Shown piece after piece: positions 42,671 through 51,551 of a stretch of DNA of 64,000 nt; within the stretch, counting starts at the first letter, position 1, and each line of letters begins with the position of its first letter. The stretch is from an uncultured Victivallales bacterium (GTDB lineage Bacteria; Verrucomicrobiota; Lentisphaeria; Victivallales; UBA1829), in assembly GCA_944390795.1 (NCBI GenBank), contig CALXRI010000006.1, positions 83,409 through 147,408 of the forward strand, in the 5' to 3' direction. The notes below the pieces were generated by a model. It saw only the letters and a list, made by a program, of their open reading frames with translations, ran no database searches and was not told where the DNA came from. Made by a program: the position numbers and the translations under genes.

Positions 42671-43206
42671 TGTTCAGTATTTTCAAACTCAAAGACTCAA
42701 CGCCGCTGAATGACCGCGAGTCTGTGTATCTGATGAAGATGCTTCAGCGGTATTCCGTGACGCGGCAGGGGCTCTGGCTTCAGGAGCTGGATTACCGAAA
42801 ATTTCAGTTCCTGTGGTGTGCCGGAATGCTTGATTCCGGCGGCGTGATGGGATGTTTTTCCCCGATTTTCCAGAGCTGTGTGTTTCTGCTTCCGTCCGGA
42901 GAGCCGGAAGTCCTGCCGCAAAAAAAATATGATGTCGGTCGGTGCTACTGGGTGGAACAGCTTTTCCCTACGATCATTCACGAGCTCCGCCACGCTTACC
43001 AGTGGGAAAAAAGCAAATTCGCTTACATCCTTTTCGCTCTTCCGGTTATCAGGCAGTTCACGCTGGAATACGGCGCGAACAAGGCGCAGAAGGAGTGCGC
43101 CGATTTTCTGCGCAGATGGACCGCTGAATGGGATTACCGCGAGGCGGCGGCACGCGGGATGGCAGAGCAGATCATACTGGAAAAGGAGGAGAACTATGTC
43201 TCTTGA
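42667..43206 (+). CDS. Phage HExxH protein, putative zinc metallopeptidase
   Basis: A 179-residue protein with a HELRH zinc-binding helix at residues 105-109. Glu 134 in LEYGAN, 25 residues further on, is a plausible third ligand in an ExxA context. Around the motif are hydrophobic residues, and a second helix follows. Zinc peptidases of this size occur in phage genomes but I cannot name the family. Its place among fibre and cell-entry genes would fit a capsid-associated or lysis-related protease. It overlaps the preceding gene by 4 bp and the next by 11 bp. Confidence 0.55.
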   Translation: MMFSIFKLKDSTPLNDRESVYLMKMLQRYSVTRQGLWLQELDYRKFQFLWCAGMLDSGGVMGCFSPIFQSCVFLLPSGEPEVLPQKKYDVGRCYWVEQLFPTIIHELRHAYQWEKSKFAYILFALPVIRQFTLEYGANKAQKECADFLRRWTAEWDYREAAARGMAEQIILEKEENYVS

Positions 43207-43612
43207 TACGTTGAAAGAACTCATTTTCAAGGCAAGGAACCTTCAGCTTGAACACGTCGAAATTCTGGACAAATACAGCATCACGCAGGTCGAAAGCATT
43301 TACAACGGCATCGGGCCGGACCGGTTCCCGGCAATTATCCGGAAGGCCCTGAACAAGCTCCATCCGACGCTTCAGGTTGTGGCCCTGATCCACGATCTTG
43401 AATATCACGAGGGTGGCACGCGCGAACAGTTCACGGAGTCGAATGATCGCTTCTACCGCAACGGAAAGACTGCGGCATTTGCCGCTTATTCGTGGTATGA
43501 TCCGCGCAGGTATCTGGTATGGAACAAGGCGCGGCAGTTCCGGAACCTCTGCCAGCTTTTCGGCTGGAAGGGATGGACGAAAACCGAAGAACAGGAGGGC
43601 GCGGCAACATGA
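43196..43612 (+). CDS. Phage protein with HD-x-x-Y motif
   Basis: A 138-residue protein. Near residue 65 it has LIHDLEYHEGG followed by ESNDRFYRNG. The HDxxY pattern with a nearby Asn/Asp is reminiscent of phage proteins related to phospholipase A2-like folds, but that is a weak resemblance. Start is ATG 43196, preceded by AAGGAGG, which overlaps the previous gene by 11 bp. Its stop overlaps the next start. Probably part of a lysis or entry group together with the holin-like and lipoprotein genes that follow. Confidence 0.5.
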   Translation: MSLDTLKELIFKARNLQLEHVEILDKYSITQVESIYNGIGPDRFPAIIRKALNKLHPTLQVVALIHDLEYHEGGTREQFTESNDRFYRNGKTAAFAAYSWYDPRRYLVWNKARQFRNLCQLFGWKGWTKTEEQEGAAT

Positions 43613-43869
43613 GCGAAGAGTGGGCAATCGCGCTTCTGTCTTTTGCGCTTACCGTGATGACAACGGTCCTCGGCTGGGTGGCAACGGAAATCCGGCTGCT
43701 TCACAAGGCGTTGTCGCAATACGTCCATCGGGAGGACTGCGCAAGCGATATGAGCGCGCATTGCGACCGGCTGGAGAAGCTGGAAAACAAGGTAAGCGAA
43801 AACAGCGAGAAGCTCGCCGCGATCGAGCAGTATCACACGATGATCAACGTCCCGATTCTGAAAAAATAA
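43609..43869 (+). CDS. Holin-like small membrane protein
   Basis: An 86-residue protein with one strong N-terminal membrane helix (residues about 5-26, WAIALLSFALTVMTTVLGW in part) and a charged, heptad-like C-terminal region (LEKLENKVSENSEKLAAIE). This architecture is that of XhlA-type holin accessory proteins, although their membrane segment is usually C-terminal. It precedes a lipoprotein gene, as in phage lysis groups. No endolysin was recognised in the window. ATGA overlap with the previous gene. Confidence 0.5.
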   Translation: MSEEWAIALLSFALTVMTTVLGWVATEIRLLHKALSQYVHREDCASDMSAHCDRLEKLENKVSENSEKLAAIEQYHTMINVPILKK

Positions 43870-43899
43870 CAGGCGCAGTGCGCCGGAAAGGAAAACATT

Positions 43900-44364
43900 A
43901 TGGAAACCAAACTTTTCACCCTGCTTCTGCCGCTTCTGGCAGTCGCCCTGTTCCTGCTGACCGGATGCGCGGCGACCCGGAGCACAATCACGGAGTATGA
44001 CGCGTCCGGGAACATCCTCAGGAAAACGGAAACATCGGAAAGCGTCATCTCCTCCGTGACGAAATCGACACAGAACAAGAGCGTCATCATCTGGGAGGAC
44101 GGCTGGGCCGGATACATCAGCGTATCTTCCGGCACGCTCGACGACCCGACACCGCACGGCAGAATCTTTGCAGGAAAGGTGAACAAGGGAGCTGTCAGCC
44201 TCCTGCCGAACCAGAGCGGACTTCCCGGAATCGCCAAGATCATTCAGGCGACGAAGAGTGATTTGTCCGTCGGTCTGGATGGCGCGGCTTCGGAAAGTTC
44301 GGAAATTACCGCAGGAAACGCAAAAACGGCGCAGGCGGGCGGAAATACGGAGAAAGCGCAGTGA
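43900..44364 (+). CDS. Phage-encoded lipoprotein
   Basis: A 154-residue protein with a signal peptide and lipobox LLTGC, so the mature form starts with a lipid-modified Cys at about residue 23. The mature part has a Ser/Thr-rich stretch (TKTSESVISSVTKST-like), a Trp pair in IIWEDGWAG and an Ala/Gly-rich tail. An outer-membrane lipoprotein next to a holin-like gene would suit an o-spanin or a superinfection-exclusion lipoprotein; which of these is open. AAAGGA lies 8 bases before ATG 43900. Confidence 0.6.
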   Translation: METKLFTLLLPLLAVALFLLTGCAATRSTITEYDASGNILRKTETSESVISSVTKSTQNKSVIIWEDGWAGYISVSSGTLDDPTPHGRIFAGKVNKGAVSLLPNQSGLPGIAKIIQATKSDLSVGLDGAASESSEITAGNAKTAQAGGNTEKAQ

Positions 44365-44648
44365 GCCACTGCGGGTATATCGGTGTGAGCGCCGATGTTT
44401 TCAAGTTCCTGAAAACGGAACAGGAAAAACGTATTTTCAAACAGGCAAATCAATTGGGGTTTGCCTGTTATTCCTATGCGACGGAAGGAGTTTCCGGAAA
44501 AAATGAAGCCCTGAAAGCGGAAGAAATCGCAAATTCGGCGGCAGAATTGATGCAGGAGGCTGTTCTCCTGCTGATAAAAAGAAAAGGGAAAAACAGATAT
44601 GCCGGTTGTTCCGTCAAAACCGCAGAGCGGAAGATACTCGATTGCTGA
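44361..44648 (+). CDS. Small phage protein of unknown function
   Basis: A 95-residue protein, start overlapping the lipoprotein stop (ATG 44361 within GTGAG). It has a conserved-looking N-terminal part (SHCGYIGVSADVFKFL) and a C-terminal helix with basic residues. The last 50 bases overlap the next gene in another frame, a large overlap even for phage, so the C-terminus could be shorter than real or the next start later. No family recognised. Confidence 0.45.
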   Translation: MSHCGYIGVSADVFKFLKTEQEKRIFKQANQLGFACYSYATEGVSGKNEALKAEEIANSAAELMQEAVLLLIKRKGKNRYAGCSVKTAERKILDC

Positions 44649-45165
44649 ATTGACCCGGATCATCAATGCCATCATCGATTATCTCAGAAACAGCAGACTG
44701 CGTCCCGGAAATGGAATCAAAATCAGCGAAACGGCAACTTCTGTCATCATATCCGCGGAAACATCCGATTCGTCTTCCGGAAGCGCGGGAGGAGAGAATG
44801 TTCCGGCTTATGAAAACTACAGCGGACCGTTCGCAGTAACCATGACGGGAAATACGCTGCGTGTCAATTCCGGTTTCGCATTGTGCAACGGAACATTCCT
44901 TCCCGTTTCCGGAAAGACAATTTCGGCACAAGCAGGATATCTCTGTGTGGAAACGGAACTGCTGACGGATTCCGGGATCTGGAAACAGCCGGTCGTAAAT
45001 TACGGGACGCCGGACAAATGCCATTTCCCGATCGCATACATAACCGCAGGAGAAGACGGATCTCTCTCCGTTCATTCCTGCCGGTGTCCGGTCGCGGTGT
45101 TCATTGAAACGGATGTCTGTCCGGTCGAAGAGGAATGGACAAGGGAACAGATGCGGAACAGGTGA
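44599..45165 (+). CDS. Phage structural protein, unknown
   Basis: A 188-residue protein with a short helical N-terminus (YSIAELTRIINAIIDYLRNS in part), a Ser/Gly-rich linker (about 50-65) and a beta-rich C-terminal domain with two cysteines. A helical foot followed by a linker and a beta domain is the usual make-up of tail-spike or fibre components. AAGGGA lies upstream of ATG 44599. Its stop is 4 bp before the next gene. Confidence 0.5.
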   Translation: MPVVPSKPQSGRYSIAELTRIINAIIDYLRNSRLRPGNGIKISETATSVIISAETSDSSSGSAGGENVPAYENYSGPFAVTMTGNTLRVNSGFALCNGTFLPVSGKTISAQAGYLCVETELLTDSGIWKQPVVNYGTPDKCHFPIAYITAGEDGSLSVHSCRCPVAVFIETDVCPVEEEWTREQMRNR

Positions 45166-45169
45166 AGGA

Positions 45170-45652
45170 ATGTTCATACGAAGAAACGGAAAAGGCAGAA
45201 TCCTGATCGCAAAAACAGGAAAAATCCTTCTGCGGGATGTCTGCTGCCTGGCGGACAATCTCGCAATCTGCGTGTTCACCCAGAATTTTGAACACTACTG
45301 GTGTGTCGAATGCAGTATCTCCGATCCCGCAAGACGCTTCACTCATATCGCTTCAGATACAACGAAAGTTTCCTATGCCGCCGAACTTCTGTTCCTTCCC
45401 GGGGAATTCGATGTTTTTCTCCGATGGGTTTCCGGGCATTCCCCCTATCCGGAAATAGAACTGATGAGCATTGCCGTTTACGGCGTATTAATCCAGGCAC
45501 GCCACATCCCCATTGCACCGGATGAACCGCTGCAGGTGGCGCACGTTGAAATCGGGGAAAAAACAGACGAAAACGGCATGACTGCTTATGAAATCACCGT
45601 GAACGGTCAGAAGGGAACCAGAAACGGATGCAGAAAATATATGAAAGAATGA
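45170..45652 (+). CDS. Phage protein of unknown function
   Basis: A 160-residue protein with several hydrophobic strands and 6 cysteines, including CCLADNLAIC and WCVEC in the first half. No recognisable family. ATG 45170 was chosen over an in-frame ATG at 45104 because GAAGGA precedes it and the longer form would overlap the previous gene by 62 bases. Part of the rightward phage operon between fibre-like and internal-virion genes. Confidence 0.5.
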   Translation: MFIRRNGKGRILIAKTGKILLRDVCCLADNLAICVFTQNFEHYWCVECSISDPARRFTHIASDTTKVSYAAELLFLPGEFDVFLRWVSGHSPYPEIELMSIAVYGVLIQARHIPIAPDEPLQVAHVEIGEKTDENGMTAYEITVNGQKGTRNGCRKYMKE

Positions 45653-45670
45653 ACAAAAGGAGATGACACA

Positions 45671-46198
45671 ATGGCGACAGGAGCACTTCTGAACTGGGGA
45701 AACGTGGGAAACGGGACAAAACGTTCCACGATGATGATCGGACAGGATGACTATGTGAATCAGGCGACAAACCGCGCGCGGGATCAGTATGACCGCGGAC
45801 TGGAGTCAACCGAACGGCGGCTGCTCAGCATGGGCGTAAACCCGAGCTCAGGCGCATTCTCATCCATGCTGAACGATGCGCAGTATGACCGGACCGCGTC
45901 CATGAATGCAACGGGAAACGACGCGTTCTACTCCTGGCTGACTGCCGCACAGAATCAGTTCAACCGAGACAGAGCTTACAATCAGCAGGAGCAGGATCGG
46001 AAGGATGCGAATTCCCGTTACTGGAACAATTTCAACTGGATGCAGAAAAAATACAATGACTCCTGGGATTACCGGGGAAACAATGCAGGAGAACAGCTTC
46101 GTTATACACAAAACCCGTTCAACTGGCAGGATACAAAAAGAGCAAAAGTTGAACTCGGCTCCCCTGCCTGGTTCTCCTCTCTCTATGGAAACAACTGA
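45671..46198 (+). CDS. Putative internal virion / ejection protein
   Basis: A 175-residue protein very rich in Asn, Gln, Arg and Tyr with almost no hydrophobic stretches. The central part (RARDQYDRGLESTERRLLSMGVNPSSGAF in pieces) resembles ejection and internal virion proteins of podoviruses, where a helix followed by a loop GxNPxSGxF is common. The gene lies before a longer helical protein and the portal gene, the usual place for such genes. Function inferred. Confidence 0.5.
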   Translation: MATGALLNWGNVGNGTKRSTMMIGQDDYVNQATNRARDQYDRGLESTERRLLSMGVNPSSGAFSSMLNDAQYDRTASMNATGNDAFYSWLTAAQNQFNRDRAYNQQEQDRKDANSRYWNNFNWMQKKYNDSWDYRGNNAGEQLRYTQNPFNWQDTKRAKVELGSPAWFSSLYGNN

Positions 46199-46239
46199 AG
46201 CGGAATAGAAAATACAACTCAACAGGAAGGAATACGGAT

Positions 46240-47505
46240 ATGGCAAGTGCGGGAAGAGTCGGAAGGCTGGAAGGACGGCTTGCGGCAATGCTGCGCAACC
46301 GGCAGTGGGACCGGGAGGATCAGATGGACCGCAGAGCGCAGGAAAATCATGATTTCAATCTGATGCGGAACAGAAGAGATTTTGAATGGGAGTCGGAAAT
46401 GCGGCCCTACATGATCCGCGCAATGGAGGCAAGAACAGGAGCTGCGGAACAGAACCTTGAGGATCAGCGGTATCTTTCCGGACGCCGCAGGATCGAGGAT
46501 CAGAGAGCGGATCAGGCGCGGACACGTTTCTCCGCTACTCCGGAAGGACAGCGGGAACTGGATGCAAGAACCCTCGGCACACAATACCGGAGGCCGGAAT
46601 CAGTCGAAAGCGAACGTCTCTCCAACGAAGGACAGAGAATCGCAAACGGCGCAAGGCTCCTGAACTGGAAGAATCAGAGCATACAATCCGATATTTCCGG
46701 AAAAATTCTGCGCGGGGAACGGCTCACACCAGGAGAACAGACGTTTCTCTTTCTCTCCTCCGGCGGTTCCGGAAGAGGATTCGGAAACACCGCGGCCGGA
46801 GCAGGAAACACCGCTGCAGGAAGAAATTCCGTGAAAATGACAGACTATATCAAAAACTATACGGCGGATACCGTCCGGTCCACCCTTTCCGAGCTCGGAT
46901 ACAATCCAGACGCCTTCGATCTGGAGAGACTCCGCGCAGGAGCCGTTGACAACCTTCAGCTGACCGGAGAAAAACCGGGGAATTACCTTGCAAGGACACT
47001 GAAGGCAGAGGGCCACACAAACGCCTATTCGCAATTCCCGGAATATATGAAGGCAATCCGATCTGATGCAGAGGGAAAAACGACAAAATATACAAAAGAT
47101 TTCTTTGAAGGTTCCGCAAAAGGAGGTTGGCTGCCATGGAACTGGAAAGTATTCGGAGGCTATCGGGAAGGTAACACGAATGCTCCGAACCGGGCCAGGA
47201 TGGAAAACTTGTATAACAACCTGCTTGCGGCAACAGGAGGTGCAGACACGCCTCTCTTCCAGAATGTCGCCGGCAATGAAAATGTCCTCCGCTATTTCGA
47301 GCGCGGCCTTAACCTTTACCGCGGCGATGCGAGAAAAGCGCTTGACCGGGCGTTCGTCGAGGAATTCTGCGACAGGAACAGTGTGACAAAGGAAGGGCGC
47401 GCGAAAATCTATTCCATCCTGAGCACGCAGGATGGGCGAAGACACTTTTCCAGTCTGGCCAATCAAAAGGGAATGGATCAGGCGTTCCGCGATATTCTCA
47501 TGTGA
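46240..47505 (+). CDS. Putative internal virion protein
   Basis: A 421-residue protein with a strongly helical, Arg/Gln/Glu-rich N-terminal half (about 1-150: repeated patterns of the type RRDFEWESEMRPYM) and a central glycine-rich segment (about 168-190, SGGSGRGFGNTAAGAGNTAAG in part). The C-terminal domain is mixed helical. Similar composition to podoviral ejection proteins. AAGGA precedes ATG 46240. It is followed 33 bp later by the portal gene. Confidence 0.5.
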   Translation: MASAGRVGRLEGRLAAMLRNRQWDREDQMDRRAQENHDFNLMRNRRDFEWESEMRPYMIRAMEARTGAAEQNLEDQRYLSGRRRIEDQRADQARTRFSATPEGQRELDARTLGTQYRRPESVESERLSNEGQRIANGARLLNWKNQSIQSDISGKILRGERLTPGEQTFLFLSSGGSGRGFGNTAAGAGNTAAGRNSVKMTDYIKNYTADTVRSTLSELGYNPDAFDLERLRAGAVDNLQLTGEKPGNYLARTLKAEGHTNAYSQFPEYMKAIRSDAEGKTTKYTKDFFEGSAKGGWLPWNWKVFGGYREGNTNAPNRARMENLYNNLLAATGGADTPLFQNVAGNENVLRYFERGLNLYRGDARKALDRAFVEEFCDRNSVTKEGRAKIYSILSTQDGRRHFSSLANQKGMDQAFRDILM

Positions 47506-47538
47506 TCTGAAGAACCACAGGAAAAAGGAGAAAAATTC

Positions 47539-49512
47539 ATGAAGGAACTGACCGGATACCTGACAACGCTATACAAGGATTTTGCCGACAACCGGAGAAT
47601 CCTTGAACCGGAATGGGAACGAAACGCGCGCGCCTATTCGATGACAGAAGGATACAATGTCAACCAGAAGCTCGGCGTCGGAAACAAGAACAATCCAAAG
47701 GACCGGGAGGACTGGCGGTCAAAGTCCGTAAGCGATTTGACCAGAGTCAAAACAAACGCCGGGAAAATCCTTGTCTGTGATGTCCTGCTCGTCGGCGGGG
47801 AAATCCCCATGCAGATCAAGGAGAACAGGACACAGGGAAATCTTGTCGAAAAAGTTCTCTCCGCCGGGGAAAACGATTCTCCGGACGGAAGCCCCGCAGG
47901 AAAAAGCACGGGATGCGATCTGATGAAGCGTCTGATAAAGGAACAGCTTGTTCAGGCAAACGCGGACGTGGCTTTGCAGAAATGTGTCAAATCCGCAGCG
48001 ATTTACGGAGAGGGAATCAGCAGAATCTATACCGATACCGTAAGAAGACAGAAATTCACGCGGACAGCCGAAGGATGGGAAGAACAGGAAATTACGAGCG
48101 AATGCCTGAAAATGCGCAATGTCTCCGTATGGCACTTCTTCACCGATCTGGAGGACCGCGACATTCAGAACAATATCGGAATATTCGAGCGGCGGATGAT
48201 GAGTCACACAGATGTGATCCGGACATTCGCAAATGACGGTCCGGGTAATGTCCAAGGCGCGGTGGATGAGCTCAAAAGGACGATCGCAAGCTCCGGAAAC
48301 GAATACGGGACTGTCGGCAAGGACAATGAACCGCCGTATATGAAGGCGATATCCAAACGGAAAAAGACCCTGGAAGTTCTGGAATTCTGGGGACGCGTTC
48401 CGAAAAAGTATCTCGAAAAATACCGCGCCGACGAGGACGAAAGCGACGTGGAAATCATGGCCGTGATTGTGGAGAATACGCTGGTGCGGTTCACGGAAGT
48501 GGAAAAGGGAAACCGTCCTTACGTCCGGATTTCCTGGGAGGACCCGACAGACGATATCCGCGGAACCGGAATCGCCGACGCATGTTCCCCCGCTCAGCAA
48601 AGCATGGATTCCATTATCCGCCTGATCGAAGACAACAAGAAAATCACCTGCAATGCCGCATTCGCAACGCAGGACAGGTATTTTGTCAACAAGCATGACT
48701 CCGGAAAGATGTATCCGGGAAAGCAAATCCGGATCAGCAGCGGATGCGACGACGTGCGGAAGGCAATTCAGCCGATTGTGTTCCCGGACGTGGGGAAAGC
48801 GGGGTTTGATCTCCTGCAGCTTTACCGGGAGTCAGGGAGCGAGTCCAGCATGATCCCGGAAATCGCACACGGAATCTCCCCGTCTTCGGCGACAACCGCT
48901 TACGAAGTCAGCGTACGGAACGAAAAGGCGGGAAAATACATTTCTGATGTCGTCCGCGGAATCGATGACAACTGGATTGAGCCGGTCGCCAGGTTCTTTT
49001 ACAAATGGAATATGCTGGATCCGGGCATTCCCGACGAGTTCAAGGGATCATTCGAGATTCAGGCGCAGGGATTTGCATCCTACAATGACAGGGTCCTCAG
49101 GATGAATGCACTGAAGGAGATGCTTTCCCTCTGCCTCTCAAATGAAAATGTCGCCCGGATGGTGAATATCCGCGACCTCATCGCAGAATGGATGAAGACA
49201 AACGATCTCGACGCGGAGCGGTTCCTGCCGGGAGAAGAAGGCGCAGGAATGCACACAGAGGCGATGCGGCAGCTCATGGAACAGCTCGAAATGAAATTCC
49301 GGCAGATCGACGGACAGCTTGCGGAAATCATGAAGGCGCTTCCGGCTTTGAGTCAGCAGAGCACCCTTGACGCGGAAAAGAAAACCGCTGAAATCAGAAA
49401 GATTCAGGCGGAAACAATGAAACTCTCCGCTCAGGCGGAGGCCGAACAAATAAAGCAGAGCACAAACCGGGCAAAGGTCATTGCCGACATCGAGGGTAAA
49501 CAGAGGGAATAG
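47539..49512 (+). CDS. Phage portal protein
   Basis: A 657-residue portal, the dodecameric ring through which DNA enters and leaves the head. Layout: N-terminal wing with RILEPEWERNARAY, central clip/stem region with RISWEDPTDDIRGTGIADACS and SMDSIIRLIEDNKK, then SSATTAYEVSVRNEKAG, and a C-terminal helical barrel with Gln/Glu/Lys-rich repeats (about 560-655). Length and motifs match large podoviral/N4-like portals. AAGGAG precedes ATG by 8 bases. Unusually it is the last gene of the operon, 14 kb after the capsid gene. A strong terminator follows. Confidence 0.75.
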   Translation: MKELTGYLTTLYKDFADNRRILEPEWERNARAYSMTEGYNVNQKLGVGNKNNPKDREDWRSKSVSDLTRVKTNAGKILVCDVLLVGGEIPMQIKENRTQGNLVEKVLSAGENDSPDGSPAGKSTGCDLMKRLIKEQLVQANADVALQKCVKSAAIYGEGISRIYTDTVRRQKFTRTAEGWEEQEITSECLKMRNVSVWHFFTDLEDRDIQNNIGIFERRMMSHTDVIRTFANDGPGNVQGAVDELKRTIASSGNEYGTVGKDNEPPYMKAISKRKKTLEVLEFWGRVPKKYLEKYRADEDESDVEIMAVIVENTLVRFTEVEKGNRPYVRISWEDPTDDIRGTGIADACSPAQQSMDSIIRLIEDNKKITCNAAFATQDRYFVNKHDSGKMYPGKQIRISSGCDDVRKAIQPIVFPDVGKAGFDLLQLYRESGSESSMIPEIAHGISPSSATTAYEVSVRNEKAGKYISDVVRGIDDNWIEPVARFFYKWNMLDPGIPDEFKGSFEIQAQGFASYNDRVLRMNALKEMLSLCLSNENVARMVNIRDLIAEWMKTNDLDAERFLPGEEGAGMHTEAMRQLMEQLEMKFRQIDGQLAEIMKALPALSQQSTLDAEKKTAEIRKIQAETMKLSAQAEAEQIKQSTNRAKVIADIEGKQRE

Positions 49513-49555
49513 ATGAATCTGCGTTGACAGAAGTTTACGCGCGCGAGACGCAACG

Positions 49556-49585
49556 AAAAAGCCGGGAAAAACACCCCGGCTTTTT
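49556..49585. terminator. Bidirectional terminator between convergent phage operons
   Basis: AAAAAGCCGGG (49556-49566) pairs with CCCGGCTTTTT (49575-49585) over 11 bp, with A-run and T-run flanks on both sides. It separates the rightward portal operon from the leftward nozzle operon. Confidence 0.88.
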
Positions 49586-49605
49586 CTTTTTCTCCGGATT
49601 CCCAT

Positions 49606-51345
49606 TCAGTTCATTTCCGTTGCGCTCGTCGCAAGCTCTATTCCGAGAATACCCGTTTCCGACGTTACCTCCACTGACCATTCCCGGGAATATTCATTCC
49701 ACTGAAGGCGCGCCGGACGGCTGTCCGGAGGAACACACGATACATTCATGCGCTTCTCTCCGCAAACCACGACCGCGCTTCCGTTTCCGCCCTCCGTCGT
49801 GATCCGGACAAAGCGGAATGTCTCCGGACTGGAAAACTGGAAGATTTTTGTCCGCCAGAATACCGTCCCCGGAGATTCCAGTTCAATCAGAACCGGGGAA
49901 CCGGGAAGAAGATCAATCACATACGAGGCGGAATCGAAAAACAGGTAGATCGAAAGACCGTCATGATAGCATTTCAATGTTTCAGGCTGAAGCGCTTTCC
50001 ATTGTTCCCTGCTGAAAAATGATTTCGTGATAATGCTGCTGCTCCCGTTCGCGGAAACGGCAACCAGGCCGGTCTCGGAGGCGTAATAGGTCGTGCTCCC
50101 GTCCGATGCAACGGAATCTTCCGAAACACAGGAATACCCGCCCGCGATCGTGCTCATCAGCATACTTGCAGGATGGCTTCCCCGCAAAATGACCGGTTCG
50201 CCGTCCGTGAGCACAATCACCGAACTGCCGGACACGGAAATTCCCGTGATCGTGTCCATGCACTTGTACTGCCAGGCGGTCTGCCAGTTGTTTTCGATGA
50301 ACGGCTCGGAAAAACAGACAATGTTGTCCTTCGCCGCGACAAGTGCGCCGTTCACGATGTTCAGATAGGAAAGTCCCTCCGGAGGATTTTCATTGCGCGG
50401 CATCTTCTCCTCAAGAAGGTAGTCCCTGATCTCGTCCAGGTATTCCGTTCCTGACACCTCGTCCACAAAGTAATAATCCGCATTCGTCACGCTGCCGCCG
50501 GTGCGGTAAAGATAAATCTTTTCGTATTCCGCAGATTCCGGGAAAGTGAGTTTCACCTTGTCGCCATCCGTAAATTCGATCGTCTCGGAAACGTCCGACG
50601 CCGGGCCGATCCGGTTGTGAGAGTCAACGTATGCGAAGGAATAGGTCCTGCTTACCTTCTTTTTCACAACACGGACAAAGACCGTGATGTCCTGCGCGTC
50701 TATTTTCGCAGTGTAGCTGCCGGGGGGCGTATAGGAAATACTACGCAGTTCCGCCTCCTCGAAGTAGAGGGAAGCATATACGCCGTCTTCATACAGAATC
50801 AGAACCGGAGACGCCGGATTCGGATAGGAGAGTATCTCATTGTTGTAGAGAATCTCAAAATCAACGGACGGGACAACCGCTTTGAACATGTCCGCATTCG
50901 TGCTGTCTCCCGCATAATGAAACAGAACCTTGTAACGCTGCGTCTTCTCGTCGAACTGAATCGAGCTGGAATCGATTTCCCGCGTCTGTCCGTTGATCGC
51001 AAAGCCCCAGTGATGCCGCAGACGGAAACGGGCCGGAGAACCGGAAGAGCCGCCAAGAATATCCCAGAACTTCAGCAATTCAACGGAAGGCGGCGCCGAC
51101 GGCTTGTCGATCGCAACCGGAACGCCGTCTTCACAGAGAATTCCGTCAACAAGGGAAAAGTGCTCATTCTCCGTTGTCGTCACAGTGTCGTCATGATAGT
51201 CCTCCCAGCTCTTCCAGGCAGCGCGCGGCAGGACCTTGTGACTTTCCACCGTGCAGTTCATCGCACGCTGCGCGGAACTCTCCGGAAGAAGGCGCGCATT
51301 CAGCACCGGAATCATCCCGCTGAAATCCTGAATCCAGATCTTCAT
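49606..51345 (-). CDS. Putative tail-nozzle / tail hub beta-propeller protein
   Basis: A 579-residue beta-rich protein. The N-terminus (MKIWIQDFSGMIPVLNARLLP) and later repeats such as YAYVDSHNRIGPASD and KIYLYRTGGSVTNADYYFVDE correspond to the propeller-type tail tubular/nozzle proteins of podoviruses (T7 gp12 and P22 gp10 group). These proteins form the distal tube through which DNA leaves. It is the last gene of the leftward operon, with AGGAGG 8 bases before ATG 51345. Assignment by fold pattern and place in the phage block. Confidence 0.6.
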   Translation of the reverse strand: MKIWIQDFSGMIPVLNARLLPESSAQRAMNCTVESHKVLPRAAWKSWEDYHDDTVTTTENEHFSLVDGILCEDGVPVAIDKPSAPPSVELLKFWDILGGSSGSPARFRLRHHWGFAINGQTREIDSSSIQFDEKTQRYKVLFHYAGDSTNADMFKAVVPSVDFEILYNNEILSYPNPASPVLILYEDGVYASLYFEEAELRSISYTPPGSYTAKIDAQDITVFVRVVKKKVSRTYSFAYVDSHNRIGPASDVSETIEFTDGDKVKLTFPESAEYEKIYLYRTGGSVTNADYYFVDEVSGTEYLDEIRDYLLEEKMPRNENPPEGLSYLNIVNGALVAAKDNIVCFSEPFIENNWQTAWQYKCMDTITGISVSGSSVIVLTDGEPVILRGSHPASMLMSTIAGGYSCVSEDSVASDGSTTYYASETGLVAVSANGSSSIITKSFFSREQWKALQPETLKCYHDGLSIYLFFDSASYVIDLLPGSPVLIELESPGTVFWRTKIFQFSSPETFRFVRITTEGGNGSAVVVCGEKRMNVSCVPPDSRPARLQWNEYSREWSVEVTSETGILGIELATSATEMN

Positions 51346-51348
51346 CTT

Positions 51349-51549
51349 TCATACCTCCTGATTATAAAGCGTTTCCAGCTGTTTCACTTGTTCCTGCAAC
51401 TCCTGCGTCCTCGCATTCAGGATGTTGACCGCCTCGCACAGCGCGGAAATCACATCCATGAAATCGGATTCCGAAGATGGAAGCGTGATCCCGCGTATTT
51501 CAGCGCCGGAAAGATTGCCGCGGATGGTGTCTGTTGTCGTCCGAATCAT
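51349..51549 (-). CDS. Small coiled-coil phage protein
   Basis: A 66-residue protein with an N-terminal Thr/Ile-rich strand (MIRTTTDTIRG) and a C-terminal coiled coil (LNARTQELQEQVKQLETL). ATG 51549 has GGGAG at suitable distance; the frame is open upstream but only inside the large neighbouring gene. Lies between the polyvalent protein and the nozzle, separated by 2 and 3 bp. Might act as a trimerising plug or cap of the nozzle; no family recognised. Confidence 0.55.
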   Translation of the reverse strand: MIRTTTDTIRGNLSGAEIRGITLPSSESDFMDVISALCEAVNILNARTQELQEQVKQLETLYNQEV

Positions 51550-51551
51550 AA

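Noticed and set aside
43900..44364. Outer-membrane spanin (o-spanin) identification
   Set aside because: A lipobox alone is not enough and no i-spanin partner gene was found; kept as lipoprotein only.
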